Assembly: GCA_958295665.1 (NCBI GenBank)
Contig: OY282558.1
Coordinates: forward strand, 188,268,591-188,332,590
Origin: Tipula vernalis
Lineage: Eukaryota; Arthropoda; Insecta; Diptera; Tipulidae
DNA: 64,000 nt
Reading direction: 5' to 3'
The notes beneath the pieces are model-generated. The model was not told where the DNA came from. It saw nothing but the letters and a program-made list of their open reading frames with translations, and did no database searches. Positions 46,248-58,737 of the stretch are shown here, one piece after another (within the stretch, counting starts at the first letter, position 1; each line of letters begins with the position of its first letter). Made by a program: the position numbers and the translations under genes.

Positions 46248-48994
46248 ATTTAAAATTTAAAATTTAAAATTTAAAATTTAAAATTTAAAATTAAAATTTA
46301 AAATTTAAAATTTAAAATTTAAAATTTAAAATTTAAAATTTAAAATTTAAAATTTAAAATTTAAAATTTAAAATTTAAAATTTAAAATTTAAAATTTAAA
46401 ATTTAAAATTTAAAATTTAAAATTAAAATTTAAAATTTAAAATTTAAATTTAAAATTTAAAATTTAAAATTTAAAATTTAAAATTTAAAATTTAAAATTT
46501 AAAATTTAAAATTTAAAATTTAAAATTTAAAATTTAAAATTTAAAATTTAAAATTTAAAATTTAAAATTTAAAATTTAAAATTTAAAATTTAAAATTTAA
46601 AATTTAAAATTTAAAATTTAAAATTTAAAATTTAAAATTTAAAATTTAAAATTTAAAATTTAAAATTTAAAATTTAAAATTTAAAATTTAAAATTTAAAA
46701 TTTAAAATTTAAAATTTAAAATTTAAAATTTAAAATTTAAAATTTAAAATTTAAAATTTAAAATTTAAAATTTAAAATTTAAAATTTAAAATTTAAAATT
46801 TAAAATTTAAAATTTAAAATTTAAAATTTAAAATTTAAAATTTAAAATTTAAAATTTAAAATTTAAAATTTAAAATTTAAAATTTAAAATTTAAAATTTA
46901 AAATTTAAAATTTAAAATTTAAAATTTAAAATTTAAAATTTAAAATTTAAAATTTAAAATTTAAAATTTAAAATTTAAAATTTAAAATTTAAAATTTAAA
47001 ATTTAAAATTTAAAATTTAAAATTTAAAATTTAAAATTTAAAATTTAAAATTTAAAATTTAAAATTTAAAATTTAAAATTTAAAATTTAAAATTTAAAAT
47101 TTAAAATTTAAAATTTAAAATTTAAAATTTAAAATTTAAAATTTAAAATTTAAAATTTAAAATTTAAAATTTAAAATTTAAAATTTAAAATTTAAAATTT
47201 AAAATTTAAAATTTAAAATTTAAAATTTAAAATTTAAAATTTAAAATTTAAAATTTAAAATTTAAAATTTAAAATTTAAAATTTAAAATTTAAAATTTAA
47301 AATTTAAAATTTAAAATTTAAAATTTAAAATTTAAAATTTAAAATTTAAAATTTAAAATTTAAAATTTAAAATTTAAAAATTTAAAATTTAAAATTTAAA
47401 ATTTAAAATTTAAAATTTAAAATTTAAAATTTAAAATTTAAAATTTAAAATTTAAAATTTAAAATTTAAAATTTAAAATTTAAAATTTAAAATTTAAAAT
47501 TTAAAATTTAAAATTTAAAATTTAAAATTTAAAATTTAAAATTTAAAATTTAAAATTTAAAATTTAAAATTTAAAATTTAAAATTTAAAATTTAAAATTT
47601 AAAATTTAAAATTTAAAATTTAAAATTTAAAATTTAAAATTTAAAATTTAAAATTTAAAATTTAAAATTTAAAATTTAAAATTTAAAATTTACAATTTAA
47701 AATTTAAAATTTAAATTTACAATTTAAAATTTAAAATTTAAAATTTACAATTTAAAATTTAAAATTTAAAATTTAAAATTTAAAATTTAAAATTTAAAAT
47801 TTAAAATTTAAAATTTAAAATTTAAAATTTAAAATTTAAAATTTAAAATTTAAAATTTAAAATTTAAAATTTAAAATTTAAAATTTAAAATTTAAAATTT
47901 AAAATTTAAAATTTAAAATTTAAAATTTAAAATTTAAAATTTAAAATTTAAAATTTAAAATTTAAAATTTAAAATTTAAAATTTAAAATTTAAAATTTAA
48001 AATTTAAAATTTAAAATTTAAAATTTAAAATTTAAAATTTAAAATTTAAAATTTAAAATTTAAAATTTAAAATTTAAAATTTAAAATTTAAAATTTAAAA
48101 TTTAAAATTTAAAATTTAAAATTTAAAATTTAAAATTTAAAATTTAAAATTTAAAATTTAAAATTTAAAATTTAAAATTTAAAATTTAAAATTTAAAATT
48201 TAAAATTTAAAATTTAAAATTTAAAATTTAAAATTTAAAATTTAAAATTTAAAATTTAAAATTTAAAATTTAAAATTTAAAATTTAAAATTTAAAATTTA
48301 AAATTTAAATTTAAAATTTAAAATTTAAAATTTAAAATTTAAAATTTAAAATTTAAAATTTAAAATTTAAAATTTAAAATTTAAAATTTAAAATTTAAAA
48401 TTTAAAATTTAAAATTTAAAATTTAAAATTTAAAATTTAAAATTTAAAATTTAAAATTTAAAATTTAAAATTTAAAATTTAAAATTTAAAATTTAAAATT
48501 TAAAATTTAAAATTTAAAATTTAAAATTTAAAATTTAAAATTTAAAATTTAAAATTTAAAATTTAAAATTTAAAATTTAAAATTTAAAATTTAAAATTTA
48601 AAATTTAAAATTTAAAATTTAAAATTTAAAATTTAAAATTTAAAATTTAAAATTTAAAATTTAAAATTTAAAATTTAAAATTTAAAATTTAAAATTTAAA
48701 ATTTAAAATTTAAAATTTAAAATTTAAAATTTAAAATTTAAAATTTAAAATTTAAAATTTAAAATTTAAAATTTAAAATTTAAAATTTAAAATTTAAAAT
48801 TTAAAATTTAAAATTTAAAATTTAAAATTTAAAATTTAAAATTTAAAATTTAAAATTTAAAATTTAAAATTTAAAATTTAAAATTTAAAATTTAAAATTT
48901 AAAATTTAAAATTTAAAATTTAAAATTTAAAATTTAAAATTTAAAATTTAAAATTTAAAATTTAAAATTTAAAATTTAAAATTTAAAATTTAAA
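46248..48994. repeat. Heptamer satellite, block B (AAAATTT)n
   Basis: About 2.7 kb, near 390 units, differing from block A by one base per unit (G to T), so it is pure A+T. The change at 46247 is abrupt. Rare variants: AAATTT or AAATT units, one AAAAATTT near 47377, and a cluster with TTTACAATTT near 47690-47750. Confidence 0.98.
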
Positions 48995-49124
48995 ATGTAA
49001 AATGTAAAATGTAAAATGTAAAATTTTAAATTTTAAATTTAAAATTTAAAATTTAAAATGTAAAATTTAAAATTTAAAATTTAAAATGTAAAATTTAAAT
49101 TTAAAATTTAAAATGTAAAATGTA
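48995..49124. repeat. Heptamer satellite, mixed right edge
   Basis: AAAATGT units return in groups among AAAATTT units, with two AAATTTT units near 49022-49037. The array ends at GTAACTTTG and passes straight into a decayed Gypsy element. Confidence 0.95.
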
Positions 49125-49189
49125 ACTTTGTGGTATACCTCAAAATACGTGCTATACTCAAGCTTTACCACGACTGTATTAATGCCTAA

Positions 49190-51835
49190 TTGATCAGTAC
49201 TTCTGCCTGCTCAGTTTCTGCTGTCGCTTTACTGATTCTTGACAATACATCTGCTACTGCGTTGTCTTAACCCTGCACATGCTGAATGTTGAGTGTAAAC
49301 TGACTAATGTAATCTAGCTAGGATTAAATTTAGTTTCACAAAATACCTAAAATGCCAATAATTATATGAATATTTCTGTGTCCGAAACCTTTTTTGAAAA
49401 ATATATTTTTATTATATTTCTGGAATACTGCTCCTACTGCTACATTTGATGCGTCACAAGTCATGCTAAATTTAATATTTGACAGCCGATGCGCTTATAA
49501 TGTAACTGCACCAAGTTTACTTTTCAATTGCTAAAATGCATTATCACATTTCTTTGGCCACGAAAATTTTTACGATGTTTTAGGCCTTTGGAATAAATTT
49601 GCTAAATGCGTATGGATTGAGGCTAAGGTTTCGGCTAAATTCGATATAAACCGGTGGTAATAATTCACCACGCCAAAAAATTGCTGAATCATTTTAATTT
49701 AATTCTCTTTTCAGAGAGCAGAATACCATTAGGCGTAATCTTATGGTTTAAAAAACCTAAAGAATTTGCACTTAACACGCATTTAGAGCTCTTAGTATGC
49801 ACATCACAGTCCACTAATCTCTGAAAGAGTTGTTCGAGATGCTTTTTGTGCTGTGCCTCATCGGAAGACGCTACTAAAATATCGTGAATATAGACGAATA
49901 CGAAGTCTAAATCTTTAAATACTTCGTTAATAAATCACTGGAATGTTTGCGCGGTATCGCGTAAACTCGAAAAAAACAAAAGGAGTGGTTATCGCTGTTT
50001 TATGAATATCTTCTCATTGAGAAATTTTGAATATGCGGTATCGGACACCGATCCGGCGTTGTGATCGTAATGTTGATTTATTTATTTGTTTAAATTTACA
50101 ATGATTTTGCTGTAAAGAACAACCCCATGCTACACAGTCTATTTTGAGCACGAAACTCATTCACAATAGTTTGTGTAGATGAGATCGTTTACCGTAAAAA
50201 TAACTAAAAAGAAGACAGCTGCATAGAATTACGCAAGATACCTCCTTGGCTGGGCTCCATTAAAATTTAATAAATTTATCCAATCCAATAATGCTGTTAT
50301 ATAGCTTCAAACATATTCCGTCGGTGGTATGGTAGCTTCTAGTTTTATATCTTCCAGGCGACTAATGATAATTGTGAACACTGGTTAAAAAGCTTCAAAC
50401 GATATGCCGGCCCCTTTGGTTGAAGCATTTCCGAATTTGTAAATATGTACAAATATGTAAATTTATATGTCATTTTTCACATGTAAATTTAAAAGAAATA
50501 TTTTTAGAAAATAAATAAGTTCGACAATGTGCATAATACAGGAGAAGATGGAGGTCTACAAATGCTTTGTTCAACCGTTTGCTTTAAATCTAATTAAGCT
50601 GCTTTATGGCATATGTAATTTAATCTCCTCTGTCTTGTCACTGGTAAATGTCCTTCAGTAACTATATGATGGACCACTGGATGTTTCTTTGCTGTATTAT
50701 AGTTATGCTCTGATGTGAGAGAAGGGATCTTTTTAAGAATTGTCCATAGCCATTGTCGATTGCCAAATGAATTGGGCTTTCAACTGCTGCTTGAGTCTCA
50801 TTGATATATATTGACAACTAAGTCGCTGAATCAACTAGCCTTTTTCGCCTCTGATCGACTAAGAGGCCAAATTTCACCAGGAAATCTGCACCAATAGTTG
50901 AATGATTCACATCTGCGAGTATAAATGCGTGAACAAATGTACGCCTGAGTTCGATATTAACCTCTAAAAACTTTGTGCCGTAGTTATTAATTCTGCTGCC
51001 ATTGGCTGCCGAAAACATGAAATCGGACTTTCAGGTCAGCTACCGTGTCCATTAAGAAGTGTAGATTATTTATTTTGTCAAATACAGTTAATCGGCTTGT
51101 TCTTTTATTGGTCTGTGCCGTAAAGACTTGGGAACTGTTTGTTTTTTGAGGTACTCGGCACGTTTTCGGTCGTCGCTTAGTTTGCTTTAGTCCATGGCGG
51201 ACAACATGCTCTCGCTTTCTCTCGGTATCTATATTGTAAAACAAAATATCTCTTTGAGTTGTGTTTACTTGGCGACCCTTTTCTCTTGATTCGACCTATT
51301 GTTGTAATTTCTGTTATTTGAGTTTGATCTATTTCGCTGTATGCATCCTTTCGATTGTGACCTATTCCTCTGGGCTAGCTGACACAATTTTGCCTCAATT
51401 TTGGGTTAATCACTCTTCGACTGTTTTTGTTTTGTGGCGACCTTAAAGGGCGCTCATGACTTTGCTCATTGAGATTGATTTGATTGCTATTCTGATTATC
51501 TCTAGCATCCTTAGGATGAAGAATAATCGGATTACTACTGTGGATAATTTCGTACTTACAGGCGAGCGAATCTACCTTAAAATTTTAGATGGTTTACCTT
51601 TGCCAATCTGTTGACCTGTCAGTAATTGTACGAGATTTGGCTCTTCTGAAGGAGCAAAGCGCTGTAAAAGCATAAATATAAATATATTAAATTTCAGATA
51701 TTGATTTGTCGTGGTAGGACATTCGAAAAAAACCGAAATGAAATTGCACGTGTCAGGCATTAAAGAGCCAAGTACGTGCAAAAAATTCGTTTTCTCTGAT
51801 TCAATTTGTTGCGTTTCAAACTGCAACTCGGCCAC
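49190..51835 (-). pseudogene. CsRn1-like Ty3/Gypsy relic (gag, protease, RT, RNase H), integrase end lost
   Basis: Read on the minus strand. Gag: QFETQQIESEKTNFLHVLGS and LVQLLTGQQIGKGKPSKILR (51572-51835). Protease: LHFLMDTVAD (about 51070), where the catalytic DTG has become DTV, then the flap-to-RT linker NHSTIGADFLVKFGLLVD (50818-51018). RT: VFVYIHDILVASSDEA (about 49860-49910), where the first Asp of the DD pair is His, then SLGFLNHKITPNGIL and QFFGVVNYYHRFISNLAETL (about 49610-49790). RNase H: FSMTCDASNVAVGAVFQ (about 49425-49475) and DNAVADVLSRI (about 49235-49270). Shortly after RNase H the satellite begins, so the integrase and 3' LTR are absent. It is dead by many changes. Confidence 0.8.
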
Positions 51836-54429
51836 TCAAAACCAGTTCAATGGTGATGCCGTCCAGACAGGTTGCAGTTTAGTGCTCGTTGATGATATTT
51901 CCGTACATGTAAGAACAAAAAAATTTTATGTTTTTTTTTAAGTTTCACTAAAAATTGTTGGCTACGTAAATTGACCTAGTACGACTGATGTCGTACTAAA
52001 GGCTTTGGGCTGTGATAATAATGAGGATCATATTAGAAGATCGATTTTACATTTGTAAGGTGAATGTGCAATATATATTATCTCATTATAAATATTTTTG
52101 TAGTGTAATGCATTTATCTGGAATTTTAATTGTAAATGCAGTTTACATTTTATCTCGTTATATTGAAGCACAATACGTTTATTTATATACATGTGCATCA
52201 CTGCAAATGCACTCTAATAATCATATACCATCATAGTAATGATAAAATCTCATTTCGCTAATGGTTTCAATATAGCTAAATATATGATACGTGAAGTATT
52301 GTTTGTTATTTAAATCGAGATAACGCAACCACATGCATTTGTTACGTGTAAACAACCAAACACACAATCATTCTATTTTCATTTAAAAAGGTGGTAATAG
52401 GGATCCCTATTGATTTAAAAAATATATTTTCAAAATTATAGTAATGCATTTATATTAAAAACTATTACACAAATTATTTAGAAAGTATATATTTACATAA
52501 ATTGAGATAAACACGCTATACGCGACTTTCTATTACGAATTATATTCAATCTAGCTACACATATATAGACTTTTACTGTCCACATTAACAGCTTTACACG
52601 TAAACGTCGATTGATTGTAAATTTTTCAATTCATTGGAAGAAGTCGGAATTAACAAAGTATTTGTTAGCAAAAAAATTTAAGTCTCTACAAAATCTTGCA
52701 AGGTATACGGTGTTTCATATTCGATTTTTTTGATGAAGGCAACGCTTTAAGATCGCCAAAGATTACTTTGATTATCTTCCATTGATTATGGTTACAAAAT
52801 TAGCTGTTTTCTTAAATTTCCACGTTAACACATTGTAAATACATTGTAATCTCTTCAGAATGCACGTTCTACTGTTACATAACTGTTGTGGTTTTTTTGC
52901 CTTACAATATCAAAATTGGTTGATATCTCTCAGATTTATATATTTTAAAAATATAACCATTAAAAACACTTAACAAATTATATAAAAGGTAAAACGAATA
53001 AATTGGGAAAAGTTGAAACTTTTTCATTATAAAAATAAATAAGGGTAAATAAGAAAAGCCTTTTAAAATAATTGATTGTAAATAACAACAAAAAAATTTA
53101 GAAAAATTTCCCGAGAGCTTTACGACTATTAATAGAATGTGCATGTGTAAAGATCAAAATTATTTAAGAATTTAATAATAATTTTTAACATTTCTCATGT
53201 ACGTATACAAACAAAAAATCAATCATTTATCTTCAAGAAACTATTTAATTTATCGTTTTCGACATAACAATCACACACACGCACACATCAATAAAAATAA
53301 AGTCATAAAATATTTTCAATGCTCATGTGCGTATTGTGTAATTTTTATGGTATATAGTGTGGTCATAAAATTCCCTACATATTTTGTGTCTGTAAAATGC
53401 CCTATTCAACTCAATACAAATGATTAGGGTTGAATGATAATTTCTATAAAAAAAAAAGTCATAAAAGTATCGTTCAACTAAATAAAAACAAAAAAAAAAT
53501 CACCATTTCGCATTTTATCCAGCATGGTACCAGAAAAGGTTTGCCGGTTTTCTTTATGTCTGCAGCTTAATGGTGTGTATATGAGTACTAAAAATTACAT
53601 TTACAAGTGGTAATATAATTTCAGTAAAAGATATTTAATTAAAACAATAACACATATATGTATTACACTAATTTCACCCATTTTCATGGCCCTACATGTT
53701 CGAATTGAGCGACAAAATAATTGGTCCTGGTTTTGCAACAGATTCGGTAGCGGACTCTCGAGCCTGTTGCAGAAATTATTTACAAGGCTCTGAAGCGGTC
53801 ATCTGTGGCCGGCTAAAGCTCAAGGTATCAGAGTGTAGTTTACCAGAACATACTCGTACGTGAAACTTGTTAGGCCGCACGAAAGTAGAAAAAAAAGTAA
53901 CAAAAGGGAAATAACGGGATTCAAAACAAGGACCAACCCACCAATGGAGACTGTTATTCACATACCTATCGCATCCTACACCCAAGCTCTTAGACACTCA
54001 TCCTCCTCATTAGCTCCTTATGCTAAAAAAACCAGAAGAAACAAGAAAAAAAAAAAAACAAAAGGCTCAGCGAAAGAGAAAAAAAACTTAATATAAATTA
54101 ATTAAATTATTAATAAAAGCTGCTCACCATGATGACCTTCTTTAATTGACTGCAACCCTCAATTTTCGCCTCAGCATACGATTTCAAAAGGCGGCTTAAT
54201 TGAATGCACGGTATATGCGTGGATACTTTAGTAAGAGTCCACGCTTAATTTGGCTTCTGTTCAATACGGTTAGAATCAACGTACTTAGCGGACAACAAAA
54301 CGACCAACTAAATTTATGGCCAAAACGTTTTTTGCTCAATCAATAATTACACAACAAGAAAATGTTAAACTTGAACAATGCGTGTACAACAATGATTAAT
54401 ATTATCAATCAACAATAATGACTGATATT
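51836..54429. other. AT-rich spacer, no supported gene
   Basis: Several short frames (52012-52236, 52902-53144, 53197-53427 and 53860-54096) lack recognisable domains; the last is Lys-rich because of poly-A. A less AT-rich patch at 53700-53880 has no clear identity. Confidence 0.4.
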
Positions 54430-54551
54430 GCAAAACGCGATATGGTTCAAAACGCGATATTTCAAAATGTGATATGGTACAAAATGCGATATTTTAAAAC
54501 GCGATGTTTCAAACTTCGATATGGTACAAAACGTGATATTTTAAAATTATT
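54430..54551 (+). repeat. Orphan arm of the GATAT-word repeat family
   Basis: About eight consecutive words of the form GATAT, then GGTTC/GGTAC/TTC/TTTT, then AAAACGC. It ends in ATTTTAAAATTATTAATTTCTTC, the same exit sequence as the left arm of the foldback at 55324-55782 (55538-55563). The opposite arm is not present nearby, so this is a half copy or a deletion product. Confidence 0.8.
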
Positions 54552-54933
54552 AATTTCTTCAATTGTACTACCAACAGCAACATAAAAAAACATAGATTTG
54601 TATACGCAGGTAAGTACAACCCGCCCCGACGTTCTTCACGATACACGGGCCAACGTAAGCATGCGGCTTACAACACGTGGGAAAAATTCTAAACCCAAAA
54701 GATCAGGAGGATGAAAACAAAGAACTTAAAAACTTTTGGAACGATCGTAACATCGAACGTTACAGTTTCTAAAATATTTTTATATTGTATAAAATAAAAT
54801 TAAACAAAACAACACCGCTTATTTCAATAAATGCTTACTCAGTTGCAGAGTTTGAAATTTGTTTGGCTATCGGTTCCGCTCTTTATCATCAAAATAGAGC
54901 AAACAATAATCACAATTATAAATTAGTCTTAGG

Positions 54934-55211
54934 ACGTGTTCGAAGTTTGTGATAATTATTGTAGGTGTAATAATTATTACATTATTTTGTATGCAAACAA
55001 ATTATCACAGCCACCACGTGTTGTAAATTTGACACTTCTGTAAATATTCAAAAACAAAAACGCGCAATAACAATAACTAAGCCGTATTACATTAATTTAT
55101 TTCTAAACAAAATCGTACCAATAAAACTTATTACAAAATATGGAAGAAAAAATTATTTCACTCTTGTCAAAATTATTACAAAAACCAAATTATCACAAAC
55201 TTCGGACACGT
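54934..55211. mobile_element. MITE with 24-bp terminal inverted repeats
   Basis: ACGTGTTCGAAGTTTGTGAT at 54934 and its complement ending at 55211 pair over 24 bases with one mismatch, continuing into AATT. The length is 278 bp. The interior is AT-rich, includes AATAATTATTACATTATT and is non-coding. The flanks show no clear target duplication. It lies between the two GATAT-word arrays. Confidence 0.75.
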
Positions 55212-55323
55212 TGTAAATGTAAATATAGAGAGATTACGCTTTTTTAATTGTGATGAACATGGTGTGAATTGGGTCTCAACTAAATCCATCTGTTTTGTAA
55301 TAATAAATTGCTTAGCAATATTT

Positions 55324-55782
55324 CGGGATCCGCTCAAAACGCGATATTTCAAAACGCGATATGACGAAACGAGATAAAGTACAAAACGCGATACTTTAAA
55401 CCGCCATATGGTTCAAATCGCGATATTTTAAAACGCAATATGGTACAAAAAGCGAAATGGTACAACATGCGATATGGTACAAAATGCGATATTTCAAAAC
55501 GCGATATTTCGAAACTCGATATGGTACAAAACGCAATATTTTAAAATTATTAATCTTTCTTCATTATAAATATAAAATTTTCTTCACATGTTCGATGGCA
55601 CTAGGATATGCATTTTGAAATATCACCTTTTGAAGTATCGGGTTTTGTACCGAATCGTGTTTTGAAATATCGCGTTTTGTACCATATCGCGTTTCGTACC
55701 GTATCGCGTTTTGAAATATCGCGTTTTGAAATATAGGGTTTTGTCAAATCGCGTTTTAAAATATCGCCTTTCAAATGGACCC
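55324..55782. mobile_element. Foldback element built of GATAT...AAAACGC words, 8-bp target duplication
   Basis: CAATATTT flanks both sides (55316-55323 and 55783-55790). Inside, the left end CGGGATCCGCTCAAAACGCG and the right end GGACCC (complement GGGTCC) form imperfect terminal repeats. The left arm (55334-55552) is a string of about fourteen 14-17-base words. The right arm (about 55610-55771) is the same vocabulary inverted. The spacer between them is about 57 bases. There is no coding frame. An 8-bp duplication is typical of hAT and P-type transposons, so this is probably a non-autonomous, foldback-like member of one of those groups (inference). Confidence 0.8.
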
Positions 55783-55790
55783 CAATATTT

Positions 55791-56136
55791 GATATTCAGG
55801 GCAAAAATTAATTAACAAAATTAGTAGTACTAAATTAACAAAAAAAGGTAGTCAACGGAGTTGTACCACATATACCATTAAAAAAATTATTATTTTTTTA
55901 TTTTTACTTTATAATTATTTATTTTACAACTAGTTGGTTACAAAATATTTTGTTAGATAACACATTGTGTTGTAAGTAACTATCGGTTTATTTACAACAA
56001 GCGCACTAAACAATGAAAAACGAATAAAATAAAATCTAACTTTAAGTTGAAATTTATATGACAATAGTAAAATAGTGCATTAAAAAAGAGGATGAAATTT
56101 GAATAATCACATCAGCAAATCATTACATTACTCTTA
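55791..56136. other. AT-rich spacer, probable LINE 2 3' region
   Basis: No frame supported. It may include the 3' untranslated end of the minus-strand LINE that starts at 56137. The exact end is not clear. Confidence 0.4.
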
Positions 56137-58698
56137 TTAACCTTTAAGGTAGTTTCTAAGACATTTCTTAAATAAGTTAATGTTCTCAATTCCTTTTATT
56201 TCTCTAGGCAATGCGTTATACTCGTACGCTTTAAGTCCTGAATAAAGAATATTATTCTCTCTTGAATTCGTATTGAAGAAGTCGAGATGGAAAAGCGATC
56301 GCCGTCTTGTCCAATATGAATGCATATCAGAGGTGTGAAAAAGAGGTCGATTAAACTTAATTAACCCTTTAAGAATTTTAAATATTACTATTATGAGTTC
56401 GCATTCTACTATCTTCGTGAATCTTAGTTGTGATATTTTTTGGAAAAGTTCGTTTGTTGGATACCTTAGTGGCAGGTGGTATATGTGTTTTAGTGATTTT
56501 TTTAAGTACCGCTAGTTCTTCTCGCCGGAATCCAGCGCAACTACCTCATACGGGGTTAAGGTATGTTAATTGAGTTAAGATGAATGAATTAAAGATAAGT
56601 AACAGAGAAGCTGAATTTGCTTAAGTTTTTTAATCGAAAATATATACGGACGAATCTTGGATTTGATCATCTCAATATGGTGATTCCATTTTAGTTTGGT
56701 ATCCAAAGTTAAATGCAAATATTTGAAAACCTCAACACGTTGTATTACAACAGCATTATAAAAGATATTGTATTCATTAGCAAATTCTGAGATTGTTTTT
56801 ATTCGTGAAAATCATATTTGTAGTCTTTCTAGCGTTTAGTTGAAGTCTATTTTCGTTGAGCCACAGGTTTAGCAAGTTCGGATCCGATTGCAATACATGA
56901 AAAAGATTTCCTAGGTTTGTGTTACTATACTTGAGAACCACATCGTCAGCATATAATTGAATTGTTCCCTTGAAATTTAGTTTACAGATATCATCAATGC
57001 AGATGTTAAAAAGAATCGGACCAAGTATGGAGCCTTGTGGTACACCTTTTGAGATATGCAACGAATCACTTTCTATCCGATTTACAGCTACAACTTGAAG
57101 ACCGGAACCAAGACAACTGCATCGACTCAAGCTTTAAAGCCTGAAGCTTGAGGAGCAATATGTCGTAATCTACCGAGTCAAAAGCCTTTCTTAGGTCTAG
57201 AAAAAGACAAGGTACAATCTGTTTTTTATCAATATTCTCCGAAATAAAATGTGTTAGTTCGAGACATGCTGCTTGAGTACTAGATGCTATAGTAAAACCA
57301 TACTGTTCTTTAGCAATAACGTTATTAGTATTTAGAAAATGTATAAGGCGAACTTTCACTATTTTTCGTATACTTTGGATATGGAATTTAAAATAGAAAT
57401 AGGTCTATAATTAGTCGGCAACAATACATCCCCATCTTTGTACACTGGTACAACTCATGCCATTTTCAGTTTATCTGGAAAATATCCTTGTGCGATTGAA
57501 TTATTGATCAAGTGGGTTAATGCTCTCTTCAATTTTTCTTGGAAAAATTAAAGGAACTTACTTGTTATCCCATCCCGTCCAGAAGCTGCTGCCGTCTTCA
57601 GATGTTTAATGAAATGAGTTACCTCTTCTTCGCTTACATTACCCAGATTCAATTCAACATCCACAATATGTTCTGGAATAACTAAATTAACAGGTGGCCA
57701 AGGAAAATCACACGCATATATGAAACACGAATTCATCTCATTTGCCACTGCCACAGGTTCATCAACTATCAAACCATTTATATTAAGGGAGATCTTCTTG
57801 GTTACCGGTTCACGTTTCTTATTACATATCGCTAGCTTTACCAGGCTCCAAAATTCTTTAGCGTTTCCATTACAACAACTTAATTTAGATTAAAAATACT
57901 CTCGTTGAGCTTTTCGAGTTCTGGTTACAATAGTGGTTTTCAGATAATTAAACCTTTCACACAGATGCTTGCAATTTGGATACTTGATTTTAAGCCTAAA
58001 CAATTTCTCTCTCATCCTAATATCTTGGTACAAATCTTGAGTCATCCAAGGTTGTTTGAAGCGTGATCGTCGAGTAACTGGCTTGTTTTGTGTATATGCT
58101 ATAACCAATCTCTCAAGATCGTAGACGAGTTCGTCCTGACTACGACACTTGTCTATGTTTTCCCAAAAGTGACTAATTTCAGCTAAATTATAATTAAAAA
58201 AATTTAAATTGTGAACTTGCTAATTTTGGTCAACGTGTAAGCTTATTTAGATCTGAATTGCTCTGTGGTCTGAAAATGATACATCCTCCAATGAAATCCC
58301 AATTTGATCTGTTAAAACATGGTCGATTACGGTTGAAGTTGTATTACGTATCCTAGTGGATTTGGGATTCATTTTATTTACTAGTAAGAAACCAAATGGT
58401 TTCTGGAAGATAAAATATCCAAATAATAACCCACTTTAGAGTTTGTTGATTCCAAAATATTTAGGTTAAGATCCCCTAATACCATTGCTCTCGGAAACCT
58501 TTCCATAATCTCTTCAAACTCGTTTAGAAATTTATCAATTTGCGTACCTGGGCTTCTTCTATATACACTAATTAAATGCATATTTGTTTTAAATAATTTC
58601 AGAAGTAGGTAGTTACCCTTATCTTCATCTTTCTCAAAAGCAACTGAACATTCAATATTTTTCTTAATCAAAACGCATATACCACCACCATTTTTTTA
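56137..58698 (-). pseudogene. LINE 2 relic (CR1/Jockey-like): endonuclease end and RT
   Basis: Minus-strand fragments. 58381-58698 is the end of an APE endonuclease (GGGICVLIKKNIECS, LISVYRRSPG, VLGDLNLNIL). 57890-58108 is the linker (RRSRFKQPWMTQDLYQDI). 57548-57772 contains AAASGRDGITSKFL. 57066-57359 holds RT motifs EQYGFTIASSTQAACLELT and CLFLDLRKAFDSVDYDILL. 56777-57130 contains GVPQGSILGPILFNI and catalytic QLYADDVVL. 56137-56325 is the C-terminal tail (YSGLKAYEYNALPREIKGIENINLFKK). No RNase H is seen. At least four frame breaks. The left part of the endonuclease is missing at about 58698, a typical 5' truncation, and the sequence passes straight into an hAT relic. Confidence 0.85.
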
Positions 58699-58737
58699 AA
58701 ATATTGATAATATCCTTGTGCTATTAAAATTTTTAGA

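Noticed and set aside
45003..48994. Heptamer array as a CRISPR-like or minisatellite gene array.
   Set aside because: There are no spacers: units are contiguous 7-mers, so it is a simple satellite.
53860..54096. Lys-rich 78-codon frame as a nuclear protein.
   Set aside because: The Lys run is a poly-A tract and the rest has no recognisable motif.
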